Shown piece by piece: positions 10,011 to 16,070 of a stretch of 16,070 nt of DNA. The DNA is taken from NCBI GenBank assembly GCA_014380825.1, contig JACMJD010000261.1:1-16070 (forward strand), read 5' to 3'. Source of the stretch: Phycisphaerae bacterium. Its GTDB lineage: Bacteria > Planctomycetota > Phycisphaerae > Tepidisphaerales > Tepidisphaeraceae. The position numbers and the translations under genes are program-made. Within the stretch, counting starts at the first letter, position 1, and the number at the start of each line of letters is the position of its first letter. Under the pieces are notes generated by a model. The model was not told the origin of the DNA, searched no databases, and worked only from the letters and a program-made list of their open reading frames with translations.

Positions 10011-11242
10011 TGTTGTTGATCACCCAGCTCGTCTGCGTGCAGTGCGGCGCGAAATACAAACCCGGCGAAGCGCTTACCTGCTCGCGCTGCGGGCGCGATG
10101 AGGGTATCCTCGACGTGCAGTTCGATCTGAATCGCGCGCGAAAAACGCTGACGCGCGAATCGCTGAAAGCTCGATCGCGATCACATTGGCGATATCGAGA
10201 GCTTCTTCCACTTGACGAAGAATTCTGTCCCACCGAAGGAACCGTCGGTTGGACGCCGATTGTCGAAGCGCCGCGCCTCGCGAAGGTTCTCGGCATCGGG
10301 CGGTTGCGGTTGAAAGACGACGGGCGGAATCCATCAGGTTCGTTCAAAGATCGGCCCAGCTCGGTGGGCGCGGCGCATGCGATGCAGACGGGCGCGACCG
10401 TGGTCGCGTGTGCGTCGACGGGAAATGCCGCGAGTTCGCTGGCGTGCGCGGCGGCGATTGGTGCGCTCGAGTGCAACATCTTCGTCGCGAACTATTGTCC
10501 CGAAGGGAAGCTGGCGCAGCTGCTGGCGTACGGCGCTCGCGTGTTTCGCGTGCAAGGGTCGTACGCGCAGGCATACGAATTGTGCAATCAGGCGTGCGAT
10601 GCCTTCGGCTGGTACAACCGCAACGCGGCCATCAATCCGTACCTCGTCGAAGGAAAAAAATCCGGCGGCATGGAGCTGGCGGAGCAGCTCGCGGATGATC
10701 CGCCGGAGTGGATTAGTGCGAGCGTGGGCGATGGCTGCTCGATCGCCGGGATGCACAAGGGCGTCGAACAGATGCGCGCGATCGGCGTCACGAATTGGAG
10801 CGCGCGGATGCTCGGTGTGCAGGCGGCGGGCGTCGCGCCGGTGATGCGAGCGTTCGAAACCGGATCGCTCGATCGATCCGGAGCGGGCGACACGTACGCC
10901 GACAGCATCAACGTGCCGATCCCGCGGAATTGGCGCAAGGCGGTGAACGCGGTTCGCGAAAGCAATGGCGCGTATGTCGCGGTGAGCGATGATGAAATCA
11001 TGCGAGCCGTGCGCGAAACTGGACGACTCGCTGGCGTGTTTGCAGAACCCGCCGCGGCGACCGCGGTTGCGGGCATCGCGGTGGCGCGATCGCGCGGGAT
11101 CTTAAATGACAAATCCGATGTCGTCGCGATGATCACGGGCAGTGGGTTGAAAGACGTCGCCGGCGCGATTAAGGCCGTCGGTCAGCCGAACGACATCGAG
11201 CCGTCGCTGGATGCGGTGAAGCGAATCGTCGGTTCCGATTGA
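10010..11242 (+). CDS. Threonine-synthase-like PLP enzyme with N-terminal zinc ribbon
   Basis: This 410-residue protein begins with a zinc ribbon (Cys9, Cys12, Cys24, Cys27), as in short archaeal-type threonine synthases. A fold-type II PLP domain follows, with Lys113 in NPSGSFKDRPS (PLP lysine), CASTGNAASSLA (134-145), a phosphate-binding loop SVGDGCSIAGMHKG (238-251) and a C-terminal MITGSGLKD. Threonine synthase converts O-phosphohomoserine to threonine. The length and motifs fit that enzyme, but no other threonine gene is nearby, and its neighbours belong to purine/ureide breakdown. It could therefore be a paralogue acting on another phospho- or amino-acid substrate, or an ammonia-lyase replacing YgeX. 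The start overlaps the stop of the membrane protein gene by one base. A palindromic repeat follows 5 bases after the stop. Confidence 0.8.
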   Translation: MLLITQLVCVQCGAKYKPGEALTCSRCGRDEGILDVQFDLNRARKTLTRESLKARSRSHWRYRELLPLDEEFCPTEGTVGWTPIVEAPRLAKVLGIGRLRLKDDGRNPSGSFKDRPSSVGAAHAMQTGATVVACASTGNAASSLACAAAIGALECNIFVANYCPEGKLAQLLAYGARVFRVQGSYAQAYELCNQACDAFGWYNRNAAINPYLVEGKKSGGMELAEQLADDPPEWISASVGDGCSIAGMHKGVEQMRAIGVTNWSARMLGVQAAGVAPVMRAFETGSLDRSGAGDTYADSINVPIPRNWRKAVNAVRESNGAYVAVSDDEIMRAVRETGRLAGVFAEPAAATAVAGIAVARSRGILNDKSDVVAMITGSGLKDVAGAIKAVGQPNDIEPSLDAVKRIVGSD

Positions 11243-11247
11243 GTTAC

Positions 11248-11317
11248 GTGGCATGGGCGTCTCGCCCGTGCATCCGCCGCTCAAGCGGCCAGCGCGCGGG
11301 CGGGACGCCCACGCCAC
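11248..11317. repeat. Full-length palindromic intergenic repeat (REP/MITE-like), second copy of the element at 1-48
   Basis: The outer arms 11248-11268 and 11297-11317 pair over 21 positions with one mismatch (A11253 opposite C11312) and one T-G wobble (T11262 opposite G11303). Inside lies a second hairpin: GCCGC (11276-11280), loop TCAA, GCGGC (11285-11289). Compared with the copy at 1-48, the right arm is identical over 21 bases. The inner stem differs by one compensatory G-C to C-G change, and the loop is TCAA instead of TTGA. It sits between two plus-strand genes, 5 bases after one stop and 9 bases before the next start. Confidence 0.85.
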
Positions 11318-11326
11318 GGTGAGCAA

Positions 11327-12637
11327 ATGCCTGTCACACTGATCAACGCGATCCTCGTCGACATCGATCCGCTTCGCGCGGAGGCGGGCGAGTTGCGCAT
11401 CGACAGCAACAAGATCGTCGCACGCGGCAAGTCGATTCGGCAAGTAAACGACGAAGTTATCGACGTCGCCGGCGCTGTCGTGCTGCCGGGAATGGTAAAC
11501 GGGCACACGCATTTGTATTCCGCGCTGGCGGTGGGCATGCCGGCGCCGCCGCGAATCCCGCGGAATTTCCTGGAGATCCTTCAACTCGTCTGGTGGCGGC
11601 TCGATCGTGCGCTGGATGCAGAATCGAACGAAACATCAGCCCGCATCGGCGCGATCGAGGCGCTGCGTTGCGGCACGACGACGCTGATCGATCATCACGC
11701 GTCGCCCAACGCGATTGACGGCTCGCTCGATCAGATCGAACGCGGCATCGAATCGGTCGGTCTTCGCGGCGTTCTGTGTTACGAGACGACTGATCGCAAT
11801 GGCCGCGATGGGCGCGACGCGGGCGTCGCCGAGAATCGACGCTATTTAACGAAATGCGCGGCGCGCAACGATGGAAAGTTCGCCGGTCTCGTCGGTGCGC
11901 ACGCGGCGTTTACGCTCGAAGATGAATCCCTCGAAGCGCTCGAGGAGCTCGCCGAAGAGTTTCAAGTCGGCGTTCACATCCACGTCGCTGAAGATCCGTG
12001 CGACGAGGCCGCCTGCACGCGCGATCACCAGGTCGCGCTGATCGAACGGCTGCACCAGCACTGGCTGTTGAAACGCGATTCGATTTTCGCGCACGGCACG
12101 CATCTGTCCGATGCCGCGATCGCGCAGATCAACGAAATCGGGCTGACGATTGCGCACAACGCTCGCTCGAACATGAACAACGCCGTCGGTTATTCGCCGA
12201 TCGGAAAAATCAATTCGCCAGTGATGCTCGGCACCGACGGCATCGGCGGCGACATGTTCGCGGAGATGAAAACCGCATGGTTCAAATCGCGCGATGGTCG
12301 CGCCGGCATTTCGCCGGCGGACGTGATCACGATGCTCGCGAACTCAGCGCGACGAGCATCGCAATCGCTTGGCGTGACGCTCGGCAAGCTCGAACCCGGC
12401 GCGGCGGCGGATGTCGTCGTCACGGATTACATCCCGTTTACCCCGATCGAATCGTCCAATCTCGTCGGACATCTGCTATTCAGCATTGAGTCGCGTCACG
12501 TTCGTGATGTGATGGTCGATGGTCGCTGGGCAATGCGTGATGGAAAAGTGATACAGATTGACGAAGCGAAAACCCGTCGGGATGCGCTGCGCGTGTCACG
12601 CGAGCTGTGGAAGCGGTTGGACGCGATTGCGCCGTGA
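11327..12637 (+). CDS. ssnA: SsnA-like aminohydrolase (amidohydrolase superfamily)
   Basis: This 436-residue protein matches E. coli SsnA (about 440 residues) throughout: WWRLDRALD (89-97), IDHHASP (121-127), YETTDRN (152-158), HNARSNMNNAVGY (277-289) and LGTDGIGGDMF (301-311). The metal site of the amidohydrolase fold is intact, with His60 and His62 (NGHTHLYSAL), His217/His219 followed by Ala-Glu222 (HIHVAED), His256 and Asp304. SsnA belongs to the chlorohydrolase/guanine-deaminase branch and accompanies ygfK and molybdenum-hydroxylase genes; its substrate is not firmly settled. Deamination of a purine or purine-derived ring would feed the neighbouring hydroxylase. The ATG at 11327 is preceded by GGTGAG directly after the palindromic repeat. 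The next gene starts 57 bases downstream on the same strand; that gap shows no clear terminator. Confidence 0.9.
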   Translation: MPVTLINAILVDIDPLRAEAGELRIDSNKIVARGKSIRQVNDEVIDVAGAVVLPGMVNGHTHLYSALAVGMPAPPRIPRNFLEILQLVWWRLDRALDAESNETSARIGAIEALRCGTTTLIDHHASPNAIDGSLDQIERGIESVGLRGVLCYETTDRNGRDGRDAGVAENRRYLTKCAARNDGKFAGLVGAHAAFTLEDESLEALEELAEEFQVGVHIHVAEDPCDEAACTRDHQVALIERLHQHWLLKRDSIFAHGTHLSDAAIAQINEIGLTIAHNARSNMNNAVGYSPIGKINSPVMLGTDGIGGDMFAEMKTAWFKSRDGRAGISPADVITMLANSARRASQSLGVTLGKLEPGAAADVVVTDYIPFTPIESSNLVGHLLFSIESRHVRDVMVDGRWAMRDGKVIQIDEAKTRRDALRVSRELWKRLDAIAP

Positions 12638-12694
12638 AAATCCGATCGCGTCGCGGAGATGACACGCGCGATCTGAGAACGTAAAACTCCCACC

Positions 12695-14014
12695 ATGCCG
12701 TCCCTCACCCACGTACAAATTGAACAAGCTGTCACGTCCGCGCTCGCGTCGACGCCGATCATCGACATGCACACGCATTTGTATCCGCCCGCGTTCGGCA
12801 CGCCGGTGCCGCATGCGAATGGGGCCGTCGATCCGAAAGGCCTGCTGCTGTGGGGCGCGGATGAGCTGCTCACGTACCACTATCTCGTCGCCGAGGTCTT
12901 CCGCGCCGTGCCGGCGACGAAGCTGCCGTACGAAGAGTTCTGGCGGATGTCGAAGCAGCAGCAGGCCGATCACATCTGGAAGAACTTGTTCGTCGAGCGC
13001 AGTCCCATCAGCGAAGCCTGTCGCGGCGTGCTGACGACAATGCAGAAGCTTGGCCTTGATACGTGGTCGCGCGATCTGAGGTCCATCCGCAAGTTCTTCG
13101 CCGAGCAGAATCCGAACTCGTACATCGACAAGGTGATGGAGCTGAGCAACGTCAGCTCGATCACGATGACCAACCCCGTGTTCGACGACAACGAGCGCAA
13201 CCGCTGGCTAGCCGACGCGAAAAAAGTCGGCGGCGATCCGCGCTTCAAGGCGGTGCTTCGGATCGATCCGATCCTGCGCGATTATCCGAACGCGGCGAAG
13301 CGAAAAAGCGAGTGGGGATATCGCGCGAATGCAGAGATCGACGCGTCCACGATCGAGGAATCCCGCCGCTTTCTGCGCGAGTGGATCGATCGACAAAACG
13401 CGATCTATCTTGCCGTCAGTCTTCCGCCCGCATTTCGGTATCCCGCACCGGCGGACAACGCGATCGCGCGATCGGGCCAGACGATGCTCGAAAAAGTCGT
13501 CCTCCCGGTATGCGAAGAGCGCGGCCTGCCGTTCGCGATGATGATCGGCTCGAACATCGGAGTGAACCCCGCCTTGCGCGACGGCGGCGACATGGTCGGC
13601 CGGGCGGATATCGAATCGGTGACAAATCTCTGTCGCGAATTTCCGCGCAACCGGTTCTTCGTCACGATGCTCGCCCGCGAGAACCAGCACGAGTTATGCG
13701 TCGCGGCGAGAAAATTCGGCAATCTCATGGTCTTCGGCTGCTGGTGGTTCGTGAACAACCCGAGCCTGATCGAGGAGATCACGCGCATGCGCGTCGAGCT
13801 TCTCGGCACGAGTTTCATCCCGCAGCACTCGGATGCCAGAGTGCTCGATCAGCTCATCTACAAGTGGGACCACAGCCGGCGAGTGATCGGCAAAGTGCTT
13901 ATCGACAAGTATCGCGACTTGGCGGATACGGGTTGGAGCGTGACGAGTGAAGACATCGCGCGCGATGTGAAGGCACTCGTCGCCGACAACGTCACGGACT
14001 TTTTGAAGCAGTAA
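12695..14014 (+). CDS. Uronate-isomerase-family protein (amidohydrolase superfamily), divergent
   Basis: This 439-residue protein has the layout of UxaC-type glucuronate/galacturonate isomerases. HxH is near the N-terminus (IIDMHTHLYPP, His26 and His28), LLTYHYLVAEVFR sits where UxaC has its HYKWRAMR stretch, and a helical insertion follows. The C-terminal signature is FGCWWFVNN and SFIPQHSDAR (Asp380, likely metal ligand), with YKWDHSRRVIGKVL where UxaC has its RHEYFRR region. The length (UxaC is about 470) and order fit, but the conserved sugar-binding arginines are not clearly kept. No other uronate gene is near. It may therefore be a hydrolase or isomerase acting in the same pathway as SsnA. 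Confidence is good for the superfamily and moderate for the family, with none claimed for the substrate. The stop TAA is at 14012-14014, and an antitoxin gene follows within 34 bases. Confidence 0.7.
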   Translation: MPSLTHVQIEQAVTSALASTPIIDMHTHLYPPAFGTPVPHANGAVDPKGLLLWGADELLTYHYLVAEVFRAVPATKLPYEEFWRMSKQQQADHIWKNLFVERSPISEACRGVLTTMQKLGLDTWSRDLRSIRKFFAEQNPNSYIDKVMELSNVSSITMTNPVFDDNERNRWLADAKKVGGDPRFKAVLRIDPILRDYPNAAKRKSEWGYRANAEIDASTIEESRRFLREWIDRQNAIYLAVSLPPAFRYPAPADNAIARSGQTMLEKVVLPVCEERGLPFAMMIGSNIGVNPALRDGGDMVGRADIESVTNLCREFPRNRFFVTMLARENQHELCVAARKFGNLMVFGCWWFVNNPSLIEEITRMRVELLGTSFIPQHSDARVLDQLIYKWDHSRRVIGKVLIDKYRDLADTGWSVTSEDIARDVKALVADNVTDFLKQ

Positions 14015-14048
14015 TGTGTTCGAACCTCAAGGGACTTCGGTAAATCAT

Positions 14049-14288
14049 TTGACCACAATCACCTTCAAAATCCCCGAGCGATTGAATGCGAGATTGGAAG
14101 CACAAGCGAGAGATCGACACGTATCGAAATCGACTATCGTTCGTCAGGCGTTGGAGAAGAACCTGCCTGGAAAGCATGCGACGCGTCGCGTCAAGGCGTG
14201 GGGCCTCGCTGGTCACCTGGCCGGTTCGGTGAAAGGGCCGCCCGACTTGTTGACCAACCCGAAGCACATGGGGGATTTTGGTGCCTGA
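14049..14288 (+). CDS. Ribbon-helix-helix (CopG/VapB-like) antitoxin, apparently without its toxin
   Basis: This 79-residue protein begins TTITFKIPERLNARLEAQAR, the beta-strand and first helix of a ribbon-helix-helix DNA-binding domain, followed by VSKSTIVRQALE (second helix). The tail ending NPKHMGDFGA is like the ends of VapB-type antitoxins that precede PIN toxins. I prefer the TTG at 14049, because family members start directly at this strand and AAGGGA lies about 14 bases upstream. A GTG at 14016 would add 11 residues. Its stop is at 14286-14288. No recognisable PIN toxin follows, so this is either an orphan or the survivor of a toxin-antitoxin pair. It may have been acquired separately from the metabolic genes. 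Confidence 0.65.
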   Translation: MTTITFKIPERLNARLEAQARDRHVSKSTIVRQALEKNLPGKHATRRVKAWGLAGHLAGSVKGPPDLLTNPKHMGDFGA

Positions 14289-14436
14289 TCGTGTCGCGCC
14301 GGCTCCCGATTCCTGGAAACTGGCGTCTTGACCATCGAGTTCCGGCTGACCGGTCATCTATCGACGACTTGGCCGCCAGCGGGTTCCCACGATCATGCCT
14401 GATTGAGCGGCGGGCGCAAATGCGCAGCCGGCTAAC
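14289..14436. other. Gap between convergent genes, no gene recognised
   Basis: This 148-base stretch separates the antitoxin gene (plus) from the SpoIIE-type phosphatase gene (minus). One plus-strand frame is open through it (from the TGC near 14282 to TAG at 14438), but the translation shows no PIN-domain acidic motif or other family sign. Short palindromes CCGG-CTGA-CCGG (about 14342-14353) and GCGC-AAAT-GCGC (about 14415-14426) are present; neither has a T tract. Confidence 0.4.
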
Positions 14437-16070
14437 CTAGCTTCGTGTGATCTTCGCGATCACGAACGTCACATCATCCGTCAGCGGCAGGTCGCCGACG
14501 AACTCATACATGGCGCGTTTGACCGCATCCGCGAGCGAGTCGGCTGATTCAGAATTGCTTCGCATCAGTTCGCGCAATCGCTCCTTGCCGAACATTTCGC
14601 CGGCGGCGTTGCGGGCTTCCCAGATGCCGTCGGTGCCGATCATCACGATCGTGCCGGCCGTGGCGCAGTCGCGCTGAAATTCCCTGTATGTCACGTCCGG
14701 TTCGACGCTCAGCGGAAAGTCGTGGGCGAGCAGCTCATCAAACGTCTGCGTGTCCGGATGGTAGACGATGGCCGGGTCGTGGCCGGCGTTGGCCCAGCGG
14801 ATTTGTCGGGTGGCCGGGTCGATCAGCATGATCGACATCGTCATGAACAGGCCGTTCTCGTTGACGGCCAGCGCGCGATTGGCTTGCGTCAGGATTTCAC
14901 CCAGCGAGCGCGCGGTTCGGACGCTGGCGCGAATCGCGCCGCGCGCGCTGGCCATCAGCAGCGCCGCGCCGATTCCGTGGCCGGTGACATCACCCACGAC
15001 GAGCAGTGTCTGCGGCGACCCGCCGGGGTGATCGATCTGAATGAAGTCGTAGTAATCGCCGCCGGTGGTATCGCAATATTTGCAACATGCGGCGATCTGT
15101 AACCCTGGCGGCGAAGGGACATCGTGCGGCAACAGGCTTTGCTGCACCTGCTGCGCGATGATCAGCGATTGTTCCAACTGCATCCGCTCTTTGAGCCCGC
15201 CGGCCATGCGATTGAGCTCGTCGGAAGCGGCTCGCAGTTCCGCGGCCTGGCCGAGCTGTAAGCGGCTGTCGAAATCGCCCGCGCTGATGCTCGCGACGTG
15301 CGAGCTGAGCTGCATGAGCGGATCGGACAATCGCCGTGACAGAAACAGGCTGAGCGCCAGCCCTGCCGCGATCGCACCGGCGGCCAGCAGGATCGCGCGG
15401 CGCTGCAACGTTGTCGCCGGCGCGAGGAACGATGCCTCGGGCAGCACCGTGACGACCTGCCATCTGATGCCGGGAAACATGGTCACGCGTGTCGCCTGCA
15501 CGCGCGCCGGTTCGCCGGCGACATTCACGCGCCGCGTGCGCACTACTTCGTCCGCGCCTTGCCTCGACACCACGCCGGCAATTGCGCGGGCGGCCGGGCT
15601 GTCGGACGCGGCGGGCGTTAGTCGCTTGCCGTCCATCGAGTTCACACGTCCATCGGAGGCGGCGACAATCAATCCCTGTTCATCGACGAGGAACGTCTGC
15701 GCGCTACGCGTGATCGGCAGTTCTTTCAGATGCGCGCTGAACGCCCCGAGCGTCACATCGACCACAAGCACGCCCAGCGGTATGCCCTGTCGATCGCGCA
15801 CGATCCGCGTGTAGCCGGTTCCGGTTTCCGATGCAGGCCCGCCTTCCCCGAACCAGAAATAGATGGGCGTCCAGATCGGTCCGTCGGATGCCAGCGCAGT
15901 TTGGAACCACGGGCGTGCGTTGGCATCGTAGCGGTACATGCGGATTGGCTTGCATCGATCAACGTTCCCCGCAAGATCGGCGGCGAATTCGATCGCGTGA
16001 TCTTTGTCGTTGCCGTGCACGATGCCCAGCTCCAGGCGGTTGTGCGCGTGCAGCAGCCAGGTGCAATCAC
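14437..16070 (-). CDS. Membrane-bound SpoIIE/PP2C-type serine phosphatase with Cache sensor and HAMP domain (partial, N-terminus outside window)
   Basis: The reading frame is open to the right edge, giving 543 visible residues. A GTG at 16020 could be mistaken for the start, but the frame continues beyond it (DCTWLLHAHNRLELGI precedes it). The order is as follows. An extracytoplasmic Cache-like sensor includes YTRIVRDRQG, PLGVLVVDV and FLVDEQGLIVAAS. One transmembrane helix is encoded at about 15402-15337, followed by a HAMP segment (SRRLSDPLMQLSSHVASISA). A coiled-coil linker follows (ELNRMAGGLKERMQLEQSLI), then a SpoIIE/RsbU phosphatase domain with LLPHDVP, TGGDYYDF (about 15066-15043), VGDVTGHGIGAALLM (about 14997-14953), WANAGHDPA, DGIWEARNAAGEMFG and TDDVTFVIAKI. 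The metal-binding aspartates are all present. Such proteins dephosphorylate anti-sigma-factor antagonists in partner-switching stress responses. No partner STAS or anti-sigma gene is seen here. It is not clearly part of the metabolic cluster. Confidence 0.88.
   Translation of the reverse strand, partial: DCTWLLHAHNRLELGIVHGNDKDHAIEFAADLAGNVDRCKPIRMYRYDANARPWFQTALASDGPIWTPIYFWFGEGGPASETGTGYTRIVRDRQGIPLGVLVVDVTLGAFSAHLKELPITRSAQTFLVDEQGLIVAASDGRVNSMDGKRLTPAASDSPAARAIAGVVSRQGADEVVRTRRVNVAGEPARVQATRVTMFPGIRWQVVTVLPEASFLAPATTLQRRAILLAAGAIAAGLALSLFLSRRLSDPLMQLSSHVASISAGDFDSRLQLGQAAELRAASDELNRMAGGLKERMQLEQSLIIAQQVQQSLLPHDVPSPPGLQIAACCKYCDTTGGDYYDFIQIDHPGGSPQTLLVVGDVTGHGIGAALLMASARGAIRASVRTARSLGEILTQANRALAVNENGLFMTMSIMLIDPATRQIRWANAGHDPAIVYHPDTQTFDELLAHDFPLSVEPDVTYREFQRDCATAGTIVMIGTDGIWEARNAAGEMFGKERLRELMRSNSESADSLADAVKRAMYEFVGDLPLTDDVTFVIAKITRS

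Noticed and set aside
14289..14436. PIN-domain toxin or remnant after the antitoxin
   Set aside because: All three plus-strand frames were read. None shows the starting acidic residue pattern or the later acidic residues of a PIN domain.

Overview
This window looks like bacterial chromosomal DNA of high GC content (I estimate a little over 60 percent). Genes are densely packed, Shine-Dalgarno sequences are weak, and TTG, GTG and near-leaderless starts appear likely. A soil or freshwater planctomycete (Phycisphaerae-like) or a related PVC-group bacterium is my best guess. It rests on the small zinc-ribbon membrane protein, the uronate-isomerase-like and SpoIIE-type proteins, and a palindromic intergenic repeat of a kind I associate with such genomes. 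This is an impression and not a proof.

Most of the window (49-12637) is a rearranged version of the Escherichia coli ygeW-ygeX-ygeY-hyuA-ygfK-ssnA-xdhD gene set, which is tied to molybdenum hydroxylases and, in gut bacteria, to anaerobic purine and urate breakdown. The left arm has a YgfK-like iron-sulfur protein (minus strand, 49-2079). Facing away from it across a 126-base divergent promoter region is a fused [2Fe-2S]/molybdopterin purine-hydroxylase-like protein (2206-4869), followed by a YgeY-like M20 hydrolase (5069-6328). Converging on that is a minus-strand pair: a 487-residue fold-type II PLP enzyme (7613-9076) and an N-carbamoyl-amino-acid/allantoate amidohydrolase (6332-7582).

Across a second divergent region (9077-9401) runs a plus-strand series. 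It holds a zinc-ribbon two-helix membrane protein (9402-10010), a threonine-synthase-like PLP enzyme joined to it by a TGATG overlap (10010-11242), a palindromic repeat (11248-11317), an SsnA-like aminohydrolase (11327-12637), a uronate-isomerase-family protein (12695-14014) and an orphan ribbon-helix-helix antitoxin (14049-14288). The right edge carries the C-terminal part of a minus-strand membrane-bound SpoIIE/PP2C phosphatase.

My reading is that SsnA deaminates an aminopurine-type ring. The molybdenum hydroxylase oxidises (or reduces) the purine, with YgfK as electron partner. The two binuclear-metal M20 hydrolases open carbamoyl/ureido intermediates, and the PLP enzymes release ammonia from the resulting small amino acids. 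Three things differ from the known E. coli set. YgfK lacks its whole FAD/NAD(P) domain, no FAD subunit is present, and two unrelated PLP enzymes stand where YgeX would be expected. No carbamoyltransferase (YgeW), cyclic hydantoinase (HyuA), transporter or selenium-insertion gene is seen in the window. No tRNA, rRNA, CRISPR array or transposase was found.
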